From the NCBI GenBank assembly GCA_024734555.1, contig JANPWX010000038.1, forward strand, positions 4,083,456 through 4,147,455: a DNA stretch of 64,000 bases, written 5' to 3'. This stretch comes from Trochalopteron elliotii (taxonomy: Eukaryota; Chordata; Aves; Passeriformes; Leiothrichidae). Below, piece after piece: positions 1 through 13,802 of the stretch; position 1 is the first letter of the stretch, and each line of letters starts with the position of its first letter. The notes beneath the pieces were generated by a model. The model did not search any database, was not told the origin of the DNA, and worked only from the letters and a program-made list of their open reading frames with translations. A program made the translations under genes and the position numbers.

Positions 1-1479
1 TGGTAAATAGAGATCAACTGTTGCCTTTTACTTCTTCTTCTTCTTCTTGTATTGGCAGAAATCAAGTGAATTTGACACTAAGAAGTTAAAACCTAAAAAA
101 GGAGTATATTCCCTCCAGTGTGTAGTCACCTAGGAGAACGGCCTGCCACCATCCCCTGCCAGTTCTGCAAGTTTATCAGCATGCATCTGCTATTAAATTC
201 TGAGTCCTCATCCCTACTTTGGGCAGCCTCTGACTGTGAAAACTGCATCCCAGGAGAGTACAGCAAGGAAGTATCATTCCAGTTTCCCCTATTCTCCGCC
301 CTAGATATGCATATCAACCAATGGCAGAAACAAATACTGTACAGAGATGAAATTTGTCTGACATAGTGCGTGACTGCCCTTAGACTCTTCATACAATAGG
401 TTTCTTTTGGTCCAAACTGGGACACCATAGAAATGATTTGGCAAAGAATCAAGTCACACCACCACCCTGCTTGTACTTAAAGAATATAAATGCTAATAAA
501 ATACGTGTTTTGAAAGAAAACTCTACCAATTCTTTTAATTTCACACTTCTTGAAGTTCAGACTTGTGAAACAGCATAAAACACACAGGAGCACAGTGTTT
601 TGGGGTCGTCAAATTAGCAAGACACCAGGAGAACCACAATCTAGTCTTGCTGTCCATAAAAATACCAGCTATATAAAGTGCTTTAGAATGCACAGTCTGG
701 TGGTGTATCTGCCTCTAACACAAGAAAATTCCTCTCTCAGTTCAGTGAAATGTCAAAAAGACACTTTGTGAACCCTTTGAATCCTTTGAGGGTTCAGGGA
801 AGTGATGAAAAGACAGTGATGCAAAAGTTCAACACACACTGTTTTCCATCAATAAGGCCCTTCCCTGTACCTTTAGATGAAGGCTCTCATTCCCTTGGGC
901 ACTCTACCATCTCATGAATTACACTGCATTTTTACCACTGCTTTTATGACAGCACTCCCCCTGTCTGCTTCCCCAGCACAACAGTGAAGCAGAGGGGGCC
1001 AGAAACTCTGATGAAGGAACTGCTCTTAGCATATCAGAGCCTTGACCCAGAGCTCTAGGAAGAGGGCTCTGCCATCCAGGGTTTGGGTTGTGGTCTTGGC
1101 TCCTCCCTCTGCTGCTGGAGAGGTGGTGGTAGCCTCAGCCATGAGAGGAACACTACTCGAGCGCTGCAGTGGAAGAGGCTATGGAGCAAAGTGAGCAAGG
1201 ACGAACAGCAGCTGGATGCATCTCCACAGAGACCTTGAAGTTCCACAAGTCTGAGCCTCACGAAGCAAAAATAGAAGAGACAGCTGAGCATTGCACTCAA
1301 AGGATAAGTGGATGGAGACTCCCAAGATGGGGACTGAGAAAGACAAATCCAGGGAAATAGCAACTTGTGGCAACAGAAGGAAAGCCTACAGATGTGCCCT
1401 TCCAGAACAATTATACTGCCTGGGATGCTGCTGAAAGACTGATGGATACACCTGAGTTACATTTCCTGAGCACATGAGG
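1..1479. other. AT-rich non-coding stretch with a short (CTT)n run
   Basis: There is a (CTT)6 microsatellite at 31-48. The rest shows no convincing exon; the short open frames overlap one another on both strands. From about 1,034 the composition becomes less AT-rich and runs into the CR1 element that I can recognise from about 1,480. This part may therefore be the diverged upstream portion of the same LINE, but I cannot align it with confidence. Confidence 0.5.
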
Positions 1480-2699
1480 AGGTTCTCAGATAATCCAGGA
1501 GTACAAGCTGGAACAAAGCAAAAGCAGCAACAAGAAGGGCACCTTAAGGATAGCAAATAAAAAGGCTGAGAATAATGCAGATCCAGTGCTCGGCATGGCA
1601 AAGGCTGAGATACTTGGTGCCTTTCTCATCTCCTCTGTTACTGGAGCAGAGCACACGGACTGGGTCAGGGATCTCTCAAACCACTTGGACATGTGCAACT
1701 CCATGGCACCAGAAAGGCGGCATCTGAGGGTGCTGAAGCAGCAGGCTGGTCTTACTGTAGAGACATTCTCTATCATCTCTGAAAGGCCTGAAATAGTGAT
1801 CCAGAGTTTCCCAATCCTCAAGATTAGGAAAAAAGTTATCACCAAGTAGGAAAGGAGAATCTGGAGAACCATCTGCTAAGTCAGTCTCACTTCAGTCCTC
1901 ACAAAGACTGTGTAAGAAATCTTACATACAAACACACAAAACCAAAACCAAACAAATAAACAAACAACAAAATAAAGCAAACCCAGCCCCAAACAGATCA
2001 GCACAACACAAAAGCAAAAGGGGAACAGGCAGTACAAACACACCAAAGACATAGCAGACTTGAACAATTTGGCAACTCACTTCAAGGAGAGCATTTGGTG
2101 AACAAGGAGAGGTTTGGTGAACAAAGGAAGAGAAGGAATGGTATTTGTGTTAACTTCAACAGGGACTATGACAGTCTTCCAGAGTACTTTTCCAGAACTT
2201 AATGAGATTTAACCTAAAGAAGTGGGCTATCAGGGGGGTGGACTGCTAGCTGGACCACCAGGCTTTATGGGTTCTGACCAGCCATAAAAAGTCCAGCTGG
2301 CAGACAACCACCAGTGGCAGCTGTCTGAGGCCAAAACTGGAGCTGATACTTGTCAGTGTCTTTATTGAGAAGCTGAGGGATAGGACAAAGCATGCCCAGC
2401 AAGGTTGATGGTGACACCCAGCTGGGGTGGAGCATACAGACAATACTCTGAAACAATGTGCAGGAATGGATCTGGGTGGCCAATTCAAGGGGGATCCAAA
2501 TGCTAGAAAAACAGGCAGGTTGAAACCTCAAAAATTCAGTAACTAAAAAGTACAAAGTCCTGTTCATAAAGGCCACGTTGGATGAAGCCCTGAGCAACTA
2601 GATCTAGCTGATGGCATCCCTGCCTATGGCAGGGGCTTGGAACTAGAATATGACCTTTGAAGTTCCTTCCAACCCAAACCATTTTAGGATTCTATAATT
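1480..2699 (+). mobile_element. CR1 LINE, long decayed copy (reverse-transcriptase region to 3' end)
   Basis: This is a non-LTR retrotransposon remnant in plus orientation. At 1,590-1,790 one frame still reads like the CR1 ORF2 reverse-transcriptase region: KAEILGAFLISSVTG, then SMAPERRHLRVLK where active copies read close to SMGPDGMHPRVL, then a FSIISER block. Further on, the stretch at 2,150-2,175 resembles the VDFSKAFDTV block. GDTQLG at about 2,410-2,430 stands where the catalytic FADDTKLG normally is, so the active-site aspartate pair is lost. The 3' end at 2,640-2,699 has the usual CR1 tail, CCTTCCAACCCAAACCATT followed by GATTCTATAATTA. An A/C-rich tract (1,926-2,012) interrupts the copy, and stops and frameshifts are frequent, so it is dead. 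The subfamily cannot be assigned by eye. Confidence 0.85.
1926..2012. repeat. A/C-only low-complexity tract inside the CR1
   Basis: The plus strand is almost wholly A and C, for example ACCAAAACCAAACAAATAAA, so the minus strand is G/T-rich. It lies between two recognisable CR1 blocks and looks like an insertion or an expansion within the dead element. Similar tracts recur in the window. Confidence 0.7.
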
Positions 2700-4796
2700 A
2701 TTATCTATATAGGCTGAGTACTACCATGCTAGGAGGCTGCTGTGCAGGAAAAAACCTTTGGACCCCGAGAGCCAATTCAAAATGAATCAGTAGTGTGTTC
2801 TTATGGCAAAGAAAGTCAACTGCATCTATAAACCAGCCTAGCAACCACAGAAATAATCCCCAAATGCATAGGTTTAATAACTGCATCTACCTACAGACTA
2901 ATGTAATAGAATTGAAGATTTTTGCAAAACCAAGTATTTTTCATCCCTTCATAATACTGGATTTTAGATTACAAGACCCTTATACTATGGAAGAAAAAGG
3001 AGTGTTAAAACTACCTTGGAAATGGTAGGAACAAAGGCTGTACTTTATCAAGAATAAAGTGAAAAGACGAAAAATGGGTACAGTCAAGTCTTACTATTTC
3101 TGAAGGTCAAGTGAATTTTTCTTCCCCATGACAAAAGCCATAATACATTTGACACTATAGGAAAAGGTTATCTTTAAAATCACTGCTCATATAAAGAGCA
3201 TTGTTTCACTTAACAACTTCTTTTACAAACACAGTTGACATGGGAAAGAAAACTTACTCTTTTCCAGTACAGCACACAAATACTCAGACATTTTTATCTT
3301 TGGATCAACTTTATCTCTTTATACTAGTGATCAGTCTTCAACATGACTTTGTAGCAGACTGGACAAAGGAGTTCATTGCCATTATTCAGTTAAATCGGGA
3401 TTCTACACTAGATGCAGCACGTAACCAGACAAAGCTGATATAAAGTTTGTTTTCCAGAATTTCAGATATGAATACACATAAGCTGGCACAAAATAAGGAC
3501 TCATCAAAATCCTGACACAACATTTGCTATGTTTAAGCTATTAACATCAGTTTAAACCAAACGGAAAATGCTTAACTGAACAGCATCTAAGGAAAGACTG
3601 ATGGCCTACACAAAACTGAATTTTCAGCTTCTCAGTCTACTTACTAACGAGAGAGAAAAACTGGCATACTGTAAGGTAACGTATTAGGCATGTTTAGCAA
3701 ACTTCTAAAAAATGGCACCAACGTAAATTGTTGTGAGCATTGTCTACAACTCTGTATCTCTGAACTATTGATGAGGCCAATCCCATTTGTTACATCCACA
3801 TATGAAAACAGAAGTGATGCCAACACTACAAACAGGTTCAAAACAATTTTTGCTACTGGGCTGATGTGTTTTGTGTTGTTATTTTTTTCTTTTTTACTGG
3901 CCCATGCTCTGAATTGGTTCTAGTGCTTGTTTGCAGAGATCTCATTACCATCAGAACATCAGTAAACAGGTCAGTCTGAGGATAAACAAAATACTACCTT
4001 TCAATGCTATGAAAGCAAGTGATAAAAACCATTTAAATTAGGTCAGCCCATCACAGGGAAAACAGGTTATTCCTCATCTTTTTCACAGTAAAACACATCC
4101 AGTAAATTTCAACAGGCAAAATAATACTGAAGAATTTGAGGATGCCAGTACTCTTCTCAAAAATTAATACAAGAGAAGAATATTTAATGGGGTTGTGCTC
4201 GTTTGATGGGCTTTTTAAAGGTTTTAGTATTCATCCATTCAGTACAATTCAGCAAGTAAGTTCTGAGGAGGTGATGAGAGAAAGCAGATCATACTAGGCT
4301 GAACAGTATGAAAACAATTAATTAAAAGCAAACTTGCACTTAGAAAAATCTGAGAAATGTCGGTCAGTAAAATAAATTTCTATTCTTGCTCTCTGTAGGA
4401 AGACTACACTTTTAATTCATCAGAAGTGATTTTTTTAATTCATAAGTCCATTTTTTAATTGACCATTTGAAGAAATATCAATTTTGCCTCTAAAAATGGT
4501 GGGCCTTGGAATAAAGGCAGAATAACAAACATAAAAGTAGCTGACTACAGTTGGAAAATAAGGATGAACTTCATACACAAAGGCAGAAGCCTTTGGTTCA
4601 TACCTCCTTTCCTACAAATTAACAAAATGAATCATTATACCTACAAAAGTAGAAGCCTTGTGAGGTTAAAATCTCTCATCATATAGAAAAGCAATACCAA
4701 AAATGGAACAACAGTTATGCACTCCAATTTTGTCAAACTGTTTACAACTGTATGGAACTATATGACTGCGTACTGAACTTCTGATTCTCACTGTTT
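2700..4796. other. AT-rich stretch, no gene seen
   Basis: No repeat family or exon can be supported. A plus-strand open frame at 3,201-3,443 ends in a short unrecognised peptide. It has no convincing splice sites and looks like chance. Confidence 0.5.
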
Positions 4797-4840
4797 AGAA
4801 TCACAGAATACTTCAGGTTGGAAGGGAGCTTCTTATCCAA
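4797..4840 (-). mobile_element. CR1 LINE, 3' tail fragment
   Basis: The sequence AGAATCACAGAATACTTCAG followed by GTTGGAAGGGAGCTTCTTA is the reverse complement of a CR1 3' end. Only about 45 bases are recognisable, as expected for a very short 5'-truncated insertion. Confidence 0.75.
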
Positions 4841-7800
4841 GTAGTTTTTACTTAACTTCTAAACTTTTATGATTAGTTCTAAATACTTCAACATAGTAAG
4901 GAAATAACATTTCTGAATTGAAACACTGGCTTTTAAAACAAGCTTTTTTCAGTTAATGCAAGAAAGTTAATTGAGAATACTTAATAATTGAGAATGAGTT
5001 GAGAATAATTGTAAATACAAAGCTATTTTGGTACCTGTAGTTTTCAGAAACAACTATAGTCACTGAACTTCTGAAAACAGTTTGTAATTTCGCAAATCAC
5101 TGCTTAATGGTTTTTCAAATGAGTTTGTAAACTTGCCAAATTCTCTCAATACAGCATTTTTGAGAATGGAACAAAAGATTATTTACACAACTGCTCAAAT
5201 GAAAACCTTTGAAATCACTTAAATTACACTTTTTCCCAGTCATAGTCAGACCTCTTTAGATTTGGCTTTAAGAAAGCCCTGTCTTGCCTGCAGGAAGAAA
5301 CTGCAGTGGGCAAGGTTTCAAAGGACCATATGAAGAATATTTTAATCAAATAATAAAAGTTCAAACCAATTCAATGCACAGATTTTGGATTTACATTCTT
5401 TTTTCACAGCAATTTTTGCTATGCAAGAGAAGGAATAAATTGATCCAGGAGGGAGATGAAATATTCCCTATCAGAATATCATTGTAAATATTGCAAGAGC
5501 TCAAGAGGATAGCTAAAATTTGGAAATTAAGAACACAATAAAAGTACAAAGACTACTGCTGTCATATAACCAGCTGAGATTCACTAGATGTCTATTCTAT
5601 GACTTTGAAGTAGATTTCAAATGTCTGAGGCAACAACTCCATTTCTCTCTTGTTCTACAGGTTGCATAAAAATTATCTAAAACCAGACATCTCATTGAGG
5701 GATTCTTCATACATTCCCATCCTCCCAACTGCTCTAAAATTTAAAATATACTTCTACTATGTCCAGTGAGAAATCAAAATACATTATTTAATATTGCCAA
5801 TCCGATAACAAAAATACAATTATACATCTTTTTACAGAACAGCGTCAAATATTTGGAGTACATCATTAGCCCAGGTTAACTGCAACACATAAGGAAATGA
5901 ATACACAGATATATAACACCCTGAAGCAAAGAGAAGTAGGTGTTTGCATGGGCATTAAGTTATTGGCTGTTACAGTCCTGGCAGGTAAGTTCAAAACACT
6001 GCTATTCACATCTTTTCCCTCTTAGACTGAACAGCAGAATTGCCTCTCATGACAGGTGCAGAATAGGCAATCCTTTTTGGAAAGCAAATTTATAAGCTGA
6101 AAGACAGTTCTTTCTTTTCCTGAAACAACTGCAATCTTAAATTGGGTTACTGACAGCTCAGATGCTGACAGAGAGCAAACATTCCTCTTACAAGCCATAG
6201 CTACTACACATGCACACTCTGGGAGGGCTACTGAGGGTGCTTGACCAAGAGAAACAGCCAGCTTGAGAACAAAGGCAGTATTTTCATCACTAAGTATCAG
6301 AGGCAGCATGAAGACAATGAGCAATTCATGAGTGAAAAGCTTTTGTTGTTAACAGCAGCAAGAGACGTTTTAAACACTGAGCTCATAAACCCTTGACATG
6401 CAATAACTAATGGCTGAAGATGCATCAGTAAGACCTATTCGAGCCTTCTGCTACCCTTCACAGCAGCCTAGAAGGCTGAAGTGGACTAGAACCACTGGAA
6501 TAGCTTTTCTTTTTGGAAGATTCACAGATGGTGACCCAGCACTTGGCTTTTTCAGCACAGCAACACTCCTGCCGATCAGCATCCCAGAGCTATAAACTGA
6601 CTCCAGTCTTTAATAACTCCCTGAAGAGCTGTGTTAGCTGGTCTTTCAACCCCAACACTGCAGGACTTGTAGAGAAAAACTGAGATCACGTCAGCACAGG
6701 TGTTCCAGGTGAGGACCTCCATTTCCTCAAGAAAAACAATTTGTCATGTGATGTACAGAGTGTGCAAGTTTACCATTACTCAGAAGAAACAGCTTAAAAT
6801 TAAGTAATTTTAGGCTCCCTAGTGGATCTAAGTGGTCTTTTAAGAAATTAAAAGCTGAACTACCCAAAAGTTATATTGCAGTGCAGCAGTGTGTCACAGT
6901 AGCAGAGATTAGGTTGTTGGTACACTGTTAGCTGTCTGCAAGGAAAAGCTGTAAACACCTCCACATTTTAGGTACTCAGTCTTGTGACAGGATGTAACAC
7001 AGCATGAAGGCTTCTAGCCAAAAGCAGTATCACCTGGCCTTACAGGGCACAGGTTGCCTAAGAAACAAAGCATGCAAGCTGCTAATAATTTCTAATGATC
7101 AAGAATTCATACATTTCCAAAAGTTATTTAAAATAACTTGGCAGATGCAAGATGAGCTGTAAGTAGAATAGGCTATCTGATAGGACTTCTTTTTTAAAAG
7201 CTAAAAATTCTTTCTGAAAAAAAAATTAAATTTAAGATTGTGAGCAAGCTTCTTTAAGAAATCATATGCACTAGATTAGATGATGTGGAAGTAAAACCAC
7301 AGTGAGCTGTTTCATATTCTCAATGCTCATATTTTCCATCTTCCTTTACAACGTTTCGGCATGCTTCAGAAAATCAAATTGACTTCCAAAATGTTTGAAA
7401 AGTTCTACATTAAAATGTCCAACAGTAAACTCAGAATTTACCAGCTGAGACTGAACTAAAATGGATACTATCCTTATCAATATGTGGCTCGTCAAACAAA
7501 TGTGCCAAATAATAGAATTTTCTGCAGATTATACTCTCTTCAGTCTGCACATGTCAATACTCGAAAGTCAGGTAGCATTTGCTTTGACAGTATTTTGAGG
7601 AAATAAGCAAATTCTTCTTGAAAACAGTGATGAACACAGACAAAAGGGTTTCAGATTTACTCTCTATTCTGCTATTAAGTTACAAGAGAAGAAAACTAGA
7701 AACTCAGGTATCAGTATGAAAGAATTACAAACGTCAAGGAGAAATCTTTCACTACTTGAAAGTCAGGTGAATTCATCATCACAAAACTAGCTACATATTT

Positions 7801-8867
7801 TTTATGGACAAAAGCCTATGCAGGCTCTGAAAAATCAAGTGAATAAATCTTATACAAGACATCCTTGACACCTTCCTTGTATGTTGTAAGAAATTATTAA
7901 GTCTTTCAAGCTAGGTCTCAAATTTTCAAAAATATCAAGTCTCCATAAAGCTTCTGATCATTTTTTAGGTATGTATCAAAGCCACAAGCTAGAGTGGAAT
8001 AAAATTTTTCATTAATTCTTCAAACACTTTTAAAGATGGCAGAAAATTACGCAGGCAAATGGCCATCATTAAGAATGAATCACTAATGGGGAAGAATTTG
8101 ATTTAAAGAAAAGCAGAGTCAGCTAATTAGAGAAAAAAATATTATAGAGGAGACTTTTGGAAACATTGGGTAAATTGCAGTCAATAGATTCAATCATCCT
8201 TATGTGAGTAAGTGCAGAAACATCTAATCCGGAAAACTTTCTACTGTATATTAGAAATCCAGCAGGGAAAATTGAAGAAATACCAAATAACTTTGAAGAA
8301 CACTTTTTCTCTGCCTGCAGTATATGTGGAAAATATTCAAAATAGTGTTTTAGAAGAAAAGCTCTGAAAAAAGCACAGGTAAATAAAAATTCTTCATATG
8401 TGCTGGGGCTATAGGGTGTTTATCACAGAGAAGCTGGCTGAATTCTGCCTAGAGTAACAGCAGAACTTGCTGAGAAATCAAATACAGGCAGATATCAAGT
8501 TAAAAACTGCTGGAAGGATAACATGTGACTAATCGTAAAGACTTACAGAATTAGGATATATAATTTGAAAACATACAGGTGACAATCACTTAACACACAG
8601 TGGGTTCTACTACTGCAAGTAAAATGAAGAATGATATTGCAAGTAGAATGAAGAATGGTGAAGAATTCAAACAAGCTAACAAGTTTTACCTCCCATTCCT
8701 TTAAAAGTGGCACTGCAGATAGTTTAAGATAAAAATCAAAAAGTACCACACCTCATCATATCTAGGGAAACACCCAAATTCTAACCAAAATAAGTCAGCA
8801 GTTTTGCAGGGCTAAACACTTTTTGAAATACAGAGAAAACATCAGACCTCCATCCACACAAGTCTAG
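4841..8867. other. AT-rich stretch, no gene seen
   Basis: Nothing coding can be supported. Around 4,967-5,005 the word TTGAGAAT occurs three times. At 8,614-8,661 there is a two-copy tandem repeat, listed separately. Base composition is plain intron-like, with more A than T on the plus strand. Confidence 0.5.
8614..8661. repeat. Two-copy tandem repeat, 24-base period
   Basis: The unit TGCAAGTAAAATGAAGAATG at 8,614 is repeated at 8,638 with one substitution (TGCAAGTAGAATGAAGAATG). A third partial GTGAAGAAT follows. It is probably a local duplication with no evident function. Confidence 0.75.
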
Positions 8868-8940
8868 CAAAAAAACCCACCCCAGAACAAAACAAAATCC
8901 CAAACAAAGAAACAACAGAAAAACCAACCAAACAAAAAAA
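8868..8940. repeat. A/C-rich low-complexity tract
   Basis: About 70 bases on the plus strand are nearly all A and C, in blocks such as AAAAAAACCCACCCC and AAACAAAATCCCAAAC. The complement is G/T-rich with runs of three or four G. The apparent open frame across it on the minus strand is a composition artefact. Confidence 0.75.
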
Positions 8941-11900
8941 TCAGAATATATGCATGTTTCTCTTTCTCTAGAAAGAAAAGACTGGTTGGATGTGGAGGAA
9001 AAAAAATGAAAAGTTAGCATTGTCAAATTTTAGAACACATGGAATTTTTACAATATTTCTCCCAAAAAACTTGTGCTCCTTTGCTTTATATACATAGGCA
9101 AATAAAAAGTCTACCTAGAGAGCAAAAAGGCTGTATTTATAGAGAAAGGCCATATAGATTTTAAGCATGCATTCCTGGATCAGCCTGTTCTCACATCACA
9201 AAGCTGTGTGCTCAGCAGGTAACTTCTGCTGCTAACAACTGTTTTGTGCTTAATTAAGGCATACAGTATTGCACTAAAGAGAAGATTCTTCACATCCATC
9301 CTTCCCTTTCCCCCTCAGACTCACTTGTTTTAGATGCAGCTTTTCTTAATTCTGTCTTTCCAGAGATCACTGACAACACAAATTTGAGAATTTCCACACT
9401 TTTAAGTACTCTGTTTCAATTGTTAATCCATGCAAATGTACACATGGTATAAAAAGAACAACCATGAGATTTTCTTCAATCATGAGACTCATAAATTTTT
9501 CCATGTAAAGTTTATTTCTAAAGTAGGCAATATCCATATTTTGGGTTCTACACTGAAGACGTAAACAAGAAGAAAAGAACTCTCAGATAAAAAGCAAAAG
9601 GCAGAATAATCAATGCAGAGTTCTGGAAATCCTTTAGAACTTGAGAACATTTTCAAGACTGGACAAGGCAAGAAGAAACTGGTAGGGAGAAGTTGACAGA
9701 ATAGTTTGCAAGCAGATTATACGGAAGAAGCAATGGCTCTTCTTCAGGACTAGAGTCCTGGATCTTTGTCCATGTGGCATCTTGGTCTTCAGCACTGGTA
9801 CTGATATCTCCACAGGAACTGAGCTTAAACTCTAGAATTCAGACTTCAGGTGAGCTACAGAGGTTTATATGCTGACCTGTGATGCCTGATATCACAAGAG
9901 AATTCACAGAGGTATCAGTACTGCCCATTTCAAACAAAGGCTTGCAAAGACTGCTTTCACACTGAGACATTCTCACCACAGAGTTTTACTCTCCCTTTCC
10001 TTTTCAGTGTCTTTTTCCCTTTGCTATTAAAGCAAGCAAACAGGGAGCAGCTCTGACCAATTCAGGTTCCTGCAGGTAGATGCCCCCTCCTACTCCATTG
10101 CTCTTACATCTGCACCTCCTAGTTTGCTACCATACCAACAAAAATTAAGATAACATGTAATGTAGAGACAGGATGGAAAATGATCTGCTACTGCTGAGCT
10201 CAAGACTGTAGAAGAGGAGGAAAAAATAGCAGAAGAAGCCACCCAACCAGGAAATATAAAGCAGCCCATATGATTCAAAAAGCCTGGGGCATACAGTATC
10301 CACCCATTCATTAAATATGTTTCTGTAACTGTAGAAGTAGACAAATATGGGCCAAATCACAGAGATCTTAATTGATCATGCACATACTTCTTCCCAGCTT
10401 TCAACTTCATTGAAAAATATAAAAATTTACATTCAAGTTCACATTTGGTCAACAGCAGCATTGTGGAAAAGATAAACTGAGTTTTACAGAAACAAAAGTC
10501 CTGTTTTGTTAACGGCTTCAAAAATCTGCACTTTAAAAAAAAAAACCACAAACCAAACGTGATTTGAGTTCAGTTATGGGAGAAAACGTTAGAAAACCAA
10601 AAACCAATAAACATTTAAAAAAAAGTTTTCACTTAGGTCATGGAAATTATTTAAACAAGGAAATTTTCAAAAGAAAAAGCTGTATTTTCATCATTCTGTA
10701 ATAAATGCTTTTCAAATGTTGCTGGATTTTATTTACTAAATATTTCTTGTTTATTAAATATTTCTTAGAAAGAAAAATGGCAGATTTGCTCAGACATTAA
10801 ATTTCAAGACTATACTCTTAAAGCTACTGATTCCAAAACATGTTTTTCATCTGGCCTAACTTGTAAATTTTCATCCTAGTTTGACAAATTTAAATAAAAC
10901 AGCCATATCAAGATCTAGAAAATGCATATGTAAGGTAAAAAAAGAAAATAAAATTTAGAATTTTTTATTTGTTGTGCTGTACAACAGTCCAGAGAAGTCT
11001 GAAGAGTGTGATATTCAATTTGAGACAGAAAAATTATTTTGTGGAAGAGTTCACTTGTTTCCTTAGTTACCTCTAAATGTGATGATAACAATTTTCTGCA
11101 TAGTTGCATAGGGAAAACAATCAGCAGAACATTCAGTATGGCAGGTATGCATCAGATTTCAGTGAATTACTTAAATTTCTTCAAATACTTTGGTGCATAC
11201 TACTTTGCCTTTTTTTTTTCTTCCCCAGAAACTGTCAGGCACTTCATGAAAAAACAGCTAGTGTATTTAATTTGACATCAAATGATTTTTGAAGGTATAA
11301 AGCTTGTAGCAACTTGAGCTTTTTTACAATTCAAAATTAATTCCTGACTAGAAGCCAAGAGACAAACAGGTCACCATACAAAAGGTCAATCTGTCAGAAA
11401 ATATTAAAGAAAGGAATATGATAGAACTGTTTTGTAAATTCAACTATATATTAATTGAAAATCATGTAATTTGAGAAATAAAATCACTGTTAAAATTTAA
11501 ATTAAATCAGAGATCAGATTTTTTAAAACATCTTCTAAAATTGTGTTCCAAGACATTTAGAATTACTCTTCAATACCTTTTTTGAAAGATTTTCATCTTC
11601 TCTGAAAGCTCTAGAATCTTTACAAGAAGAGAGAGTAGACATTTCTTAGAAGCCAGCCCACAGTTAAAGATTTATCAGCACACTATTACTGTGCAAGTAG
11701 CTGGTACTCCAACATGCCAGCCTTCTGCTTTGCCAGCAAAAATCTACACAGTAATGAAGAAACTTAATCAGAGAGCTGGCACAGCTGAAAAATAACCAAG
11801 AACAATTGTGTTTCTTCAGCCACATCAGACTCTAAGTGCAGGCTCAGACCAATCAGGTATTCTCCCTAAAAAGTTATTTCCACTCGAATCTGTGATCTCA

Positions 11901-13019
11901 TTAAACTCAACATTAGTCAGCAACCACAAAAGAGGTGATTGGGCAACCATGAAAAAAACCAGTGAAGATACCACTTGAGTGGTCAAAAGAAGTAAACCCA
12001 GAAGTAAAAAAATTGCCCTACTTTTTTTTTTACCCTAGTTTATTTTTCCTAGCAGCCTCTACTACTGAAGAGAACTAGGTAGTAATTTTGGATACACTTT
12101 TTCCTCTCCTCTAAACTGATACTTGTTCCAATTATACCTCTGAAGGACTGAATTTAAGACTACATGTTAGATCATTTGAAGTTGACTGGAAAAGGACCCA
12201 CTCAAACACGAAACACATTTTTCCCATTTTAGCATACTAAACTTGAATTTCAGAATTGGACCCAAAGAGTCCTTCAGAACTCAGTCTGTAAAAACTAATC
12301 TATGAAATCTGCTAATAGGTTTCAGGAAACAAAAAAAATCAGCATGAGAAATTAGCACAAGATATCAATACCAATGATTCCAAGGGCAGGACACCATTTA
12401 ACACACTAAATACAACTGCACTGGTTAAACTTTTCCGCCAAAGGAAACAGACCTGTCATACCACATCTTTGCCTGTCCATCCCATTAAACTTTGGGTTTC
12501 CACCTTGCTTCAAACAAGCTTAAAAAAAGCGTGGGAGAGGCACACACAGAGGAGGCTGCACGAGTACTCAGTTGTTAAACACCTCACTGCACAGCCAATG
12601 ACTACACAGTGGTAGTTTAATAAATCATCTTTTGTCTGACAAGGATGCTTTAAGGGTACTGTGTTTGTTGTAGAAACACAGAAAACAAAGCTCAGGCTTT
12701 CTTAGGTCATCTGGATGAAAAGCTGATCTGAATTCCAGTTCACTGGACTAAGTAACTCTTTTTCAAGATACACTGAGAGGGTAAAGGTGAATTTAGGAAA
12801 AGTGATAATGAGGTCCTTCATCCACTTGGATACTATGCTTCCAAATACTCAGAACCACAGTAACAGTTTAATTACATCTGCACTAGTATCTAAAGGGATT
12901 CTTATGGAAACTTGTTTAATAGCTGCAGACAACTGAACTGGTCCAACAGGATGCTGAAGGAACTGTAAAATATGGTATATGCATGTGGAGTATTGACCCT
13001 GGCTGCATTCCAGGTGCCC
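8941..13019. other. AT-rich stretch, no gene seen
   Basis: A perfect short palindrome, AGGACTAGAGTCCT, lies near 9,746. A duplicated TAAATATTTCTT occurs near 10,737-10,770. A poly-A run lies at about 10,533. From about 12,850 the sequence may already belong to the LTR element that I can recognise from about 13,020. No exon can be supported. Confidence 0.45.
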
Positions 13020-13686
13020 CAAGTCACTGTCCCATCCCTCCTGAGCTGGACAAGGGAAAGAAAATATAACAAAGGGTTTGTGGGTCAAGATAAGGGCAGG
13101 GAGAAATCTCTCACTATCACAGGCAAAACCGACTCAAGATGGGGAAACCAGTTCAGTTTAATACCAATCAGAGTAGGATGAGAAATAAACCCAAATATTT
13201 TAAAAAAACTTTACTCCCACCCCTCCCATCTTCCCAGGCTCAACTTTACTCCCAGTTTTCTCAACCTTCTCGCCCCCTAGCAGCACAGGGGAATGGGGAA
13301 TGAGGGTTACAGTCAGTTCATCACATCCTGGCTCTGCCTCTCCTTCCTCCACAGAGGGAGGATTACTCACACCTCTCCCCTGCTCCCACAGGAAGCAGCC
13401 CTTGACAAACTTCTCTGATCTGCGTCCTTCATGAACTGCTCCAACATGGGTTCCTTTCACAGGGTGCAGTCCTTCAGGAACAGACTGGTCTAGCATGGGT
13501 TTCCTATACAGTACACCAGCCACTCTACCACTGTAAGTGATGGGCTCGGCCTTGGCCAGTGGCAGGTCCCTCTTGGAGATGGCTGGCACTGGTTCCATTG
13601 GACACAGGGGAAGTTTCTAGCAGCTACTCAGAGAAAATGCCTCTAACCAAGTCACTAGCAAAAGCTTGCCACACAAACGCAGTGCA
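13020..13686 (-). mobile_element. Endogenous retrovirus LTR (probable ERVL class), solo and internally deleted
   Basis: This block resembles, from memory, a widespread avian retroviral LTR read on the minus strand. Landmarks on the plus strand are CAAGATAAGGGCAGGGAGA (13,086), the poly-C/T block at 13,210-13,290, GGGTGCAGTCCTTCAGGAAC (13,460), GGGCTCGGCCTTGGCCAGTG (13,542) and CTTGCCACACAAACGCAGTG (13,665). On the minus strand it starts at 13,686 with TGCACTGCG, consistent with the TG end of an LTR. The GC-rich repeated middle that I associate with full-length copies is mostly missing near 13,500-13,540. The right (minus 5') boundary is fairly clear; the left one is not. No gag, pol or env open frame lies beside it, so it is probably a solo LTR. 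Class and family names are uncertain without a search. Confidence 0.65.
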
Positions 13687-13802
13687 ACCCAGTGACAAAG
13701 CACACGTGCAGTCACTAGGTGCTTCCTGTGCTCTGAAACACACCCAGAGCAGACAGACCTGACCAAAGCATCAACAACTCCTGGAACACATTTTGTACTC
13801 AC

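Noticed and set aside
59..7850. Recurring word TCAAGTGAATT-like near 61, 3,108, 7,761 and 7,838
   Set aside because: The shared core is only about 10 bases in AT-rich DNA, with no common flanks, so chance is sufficient.
13200..13598. Minus-strand frame of 132 codons
   Set aside because: It lies entirely inside the LTR, which is non-coding.
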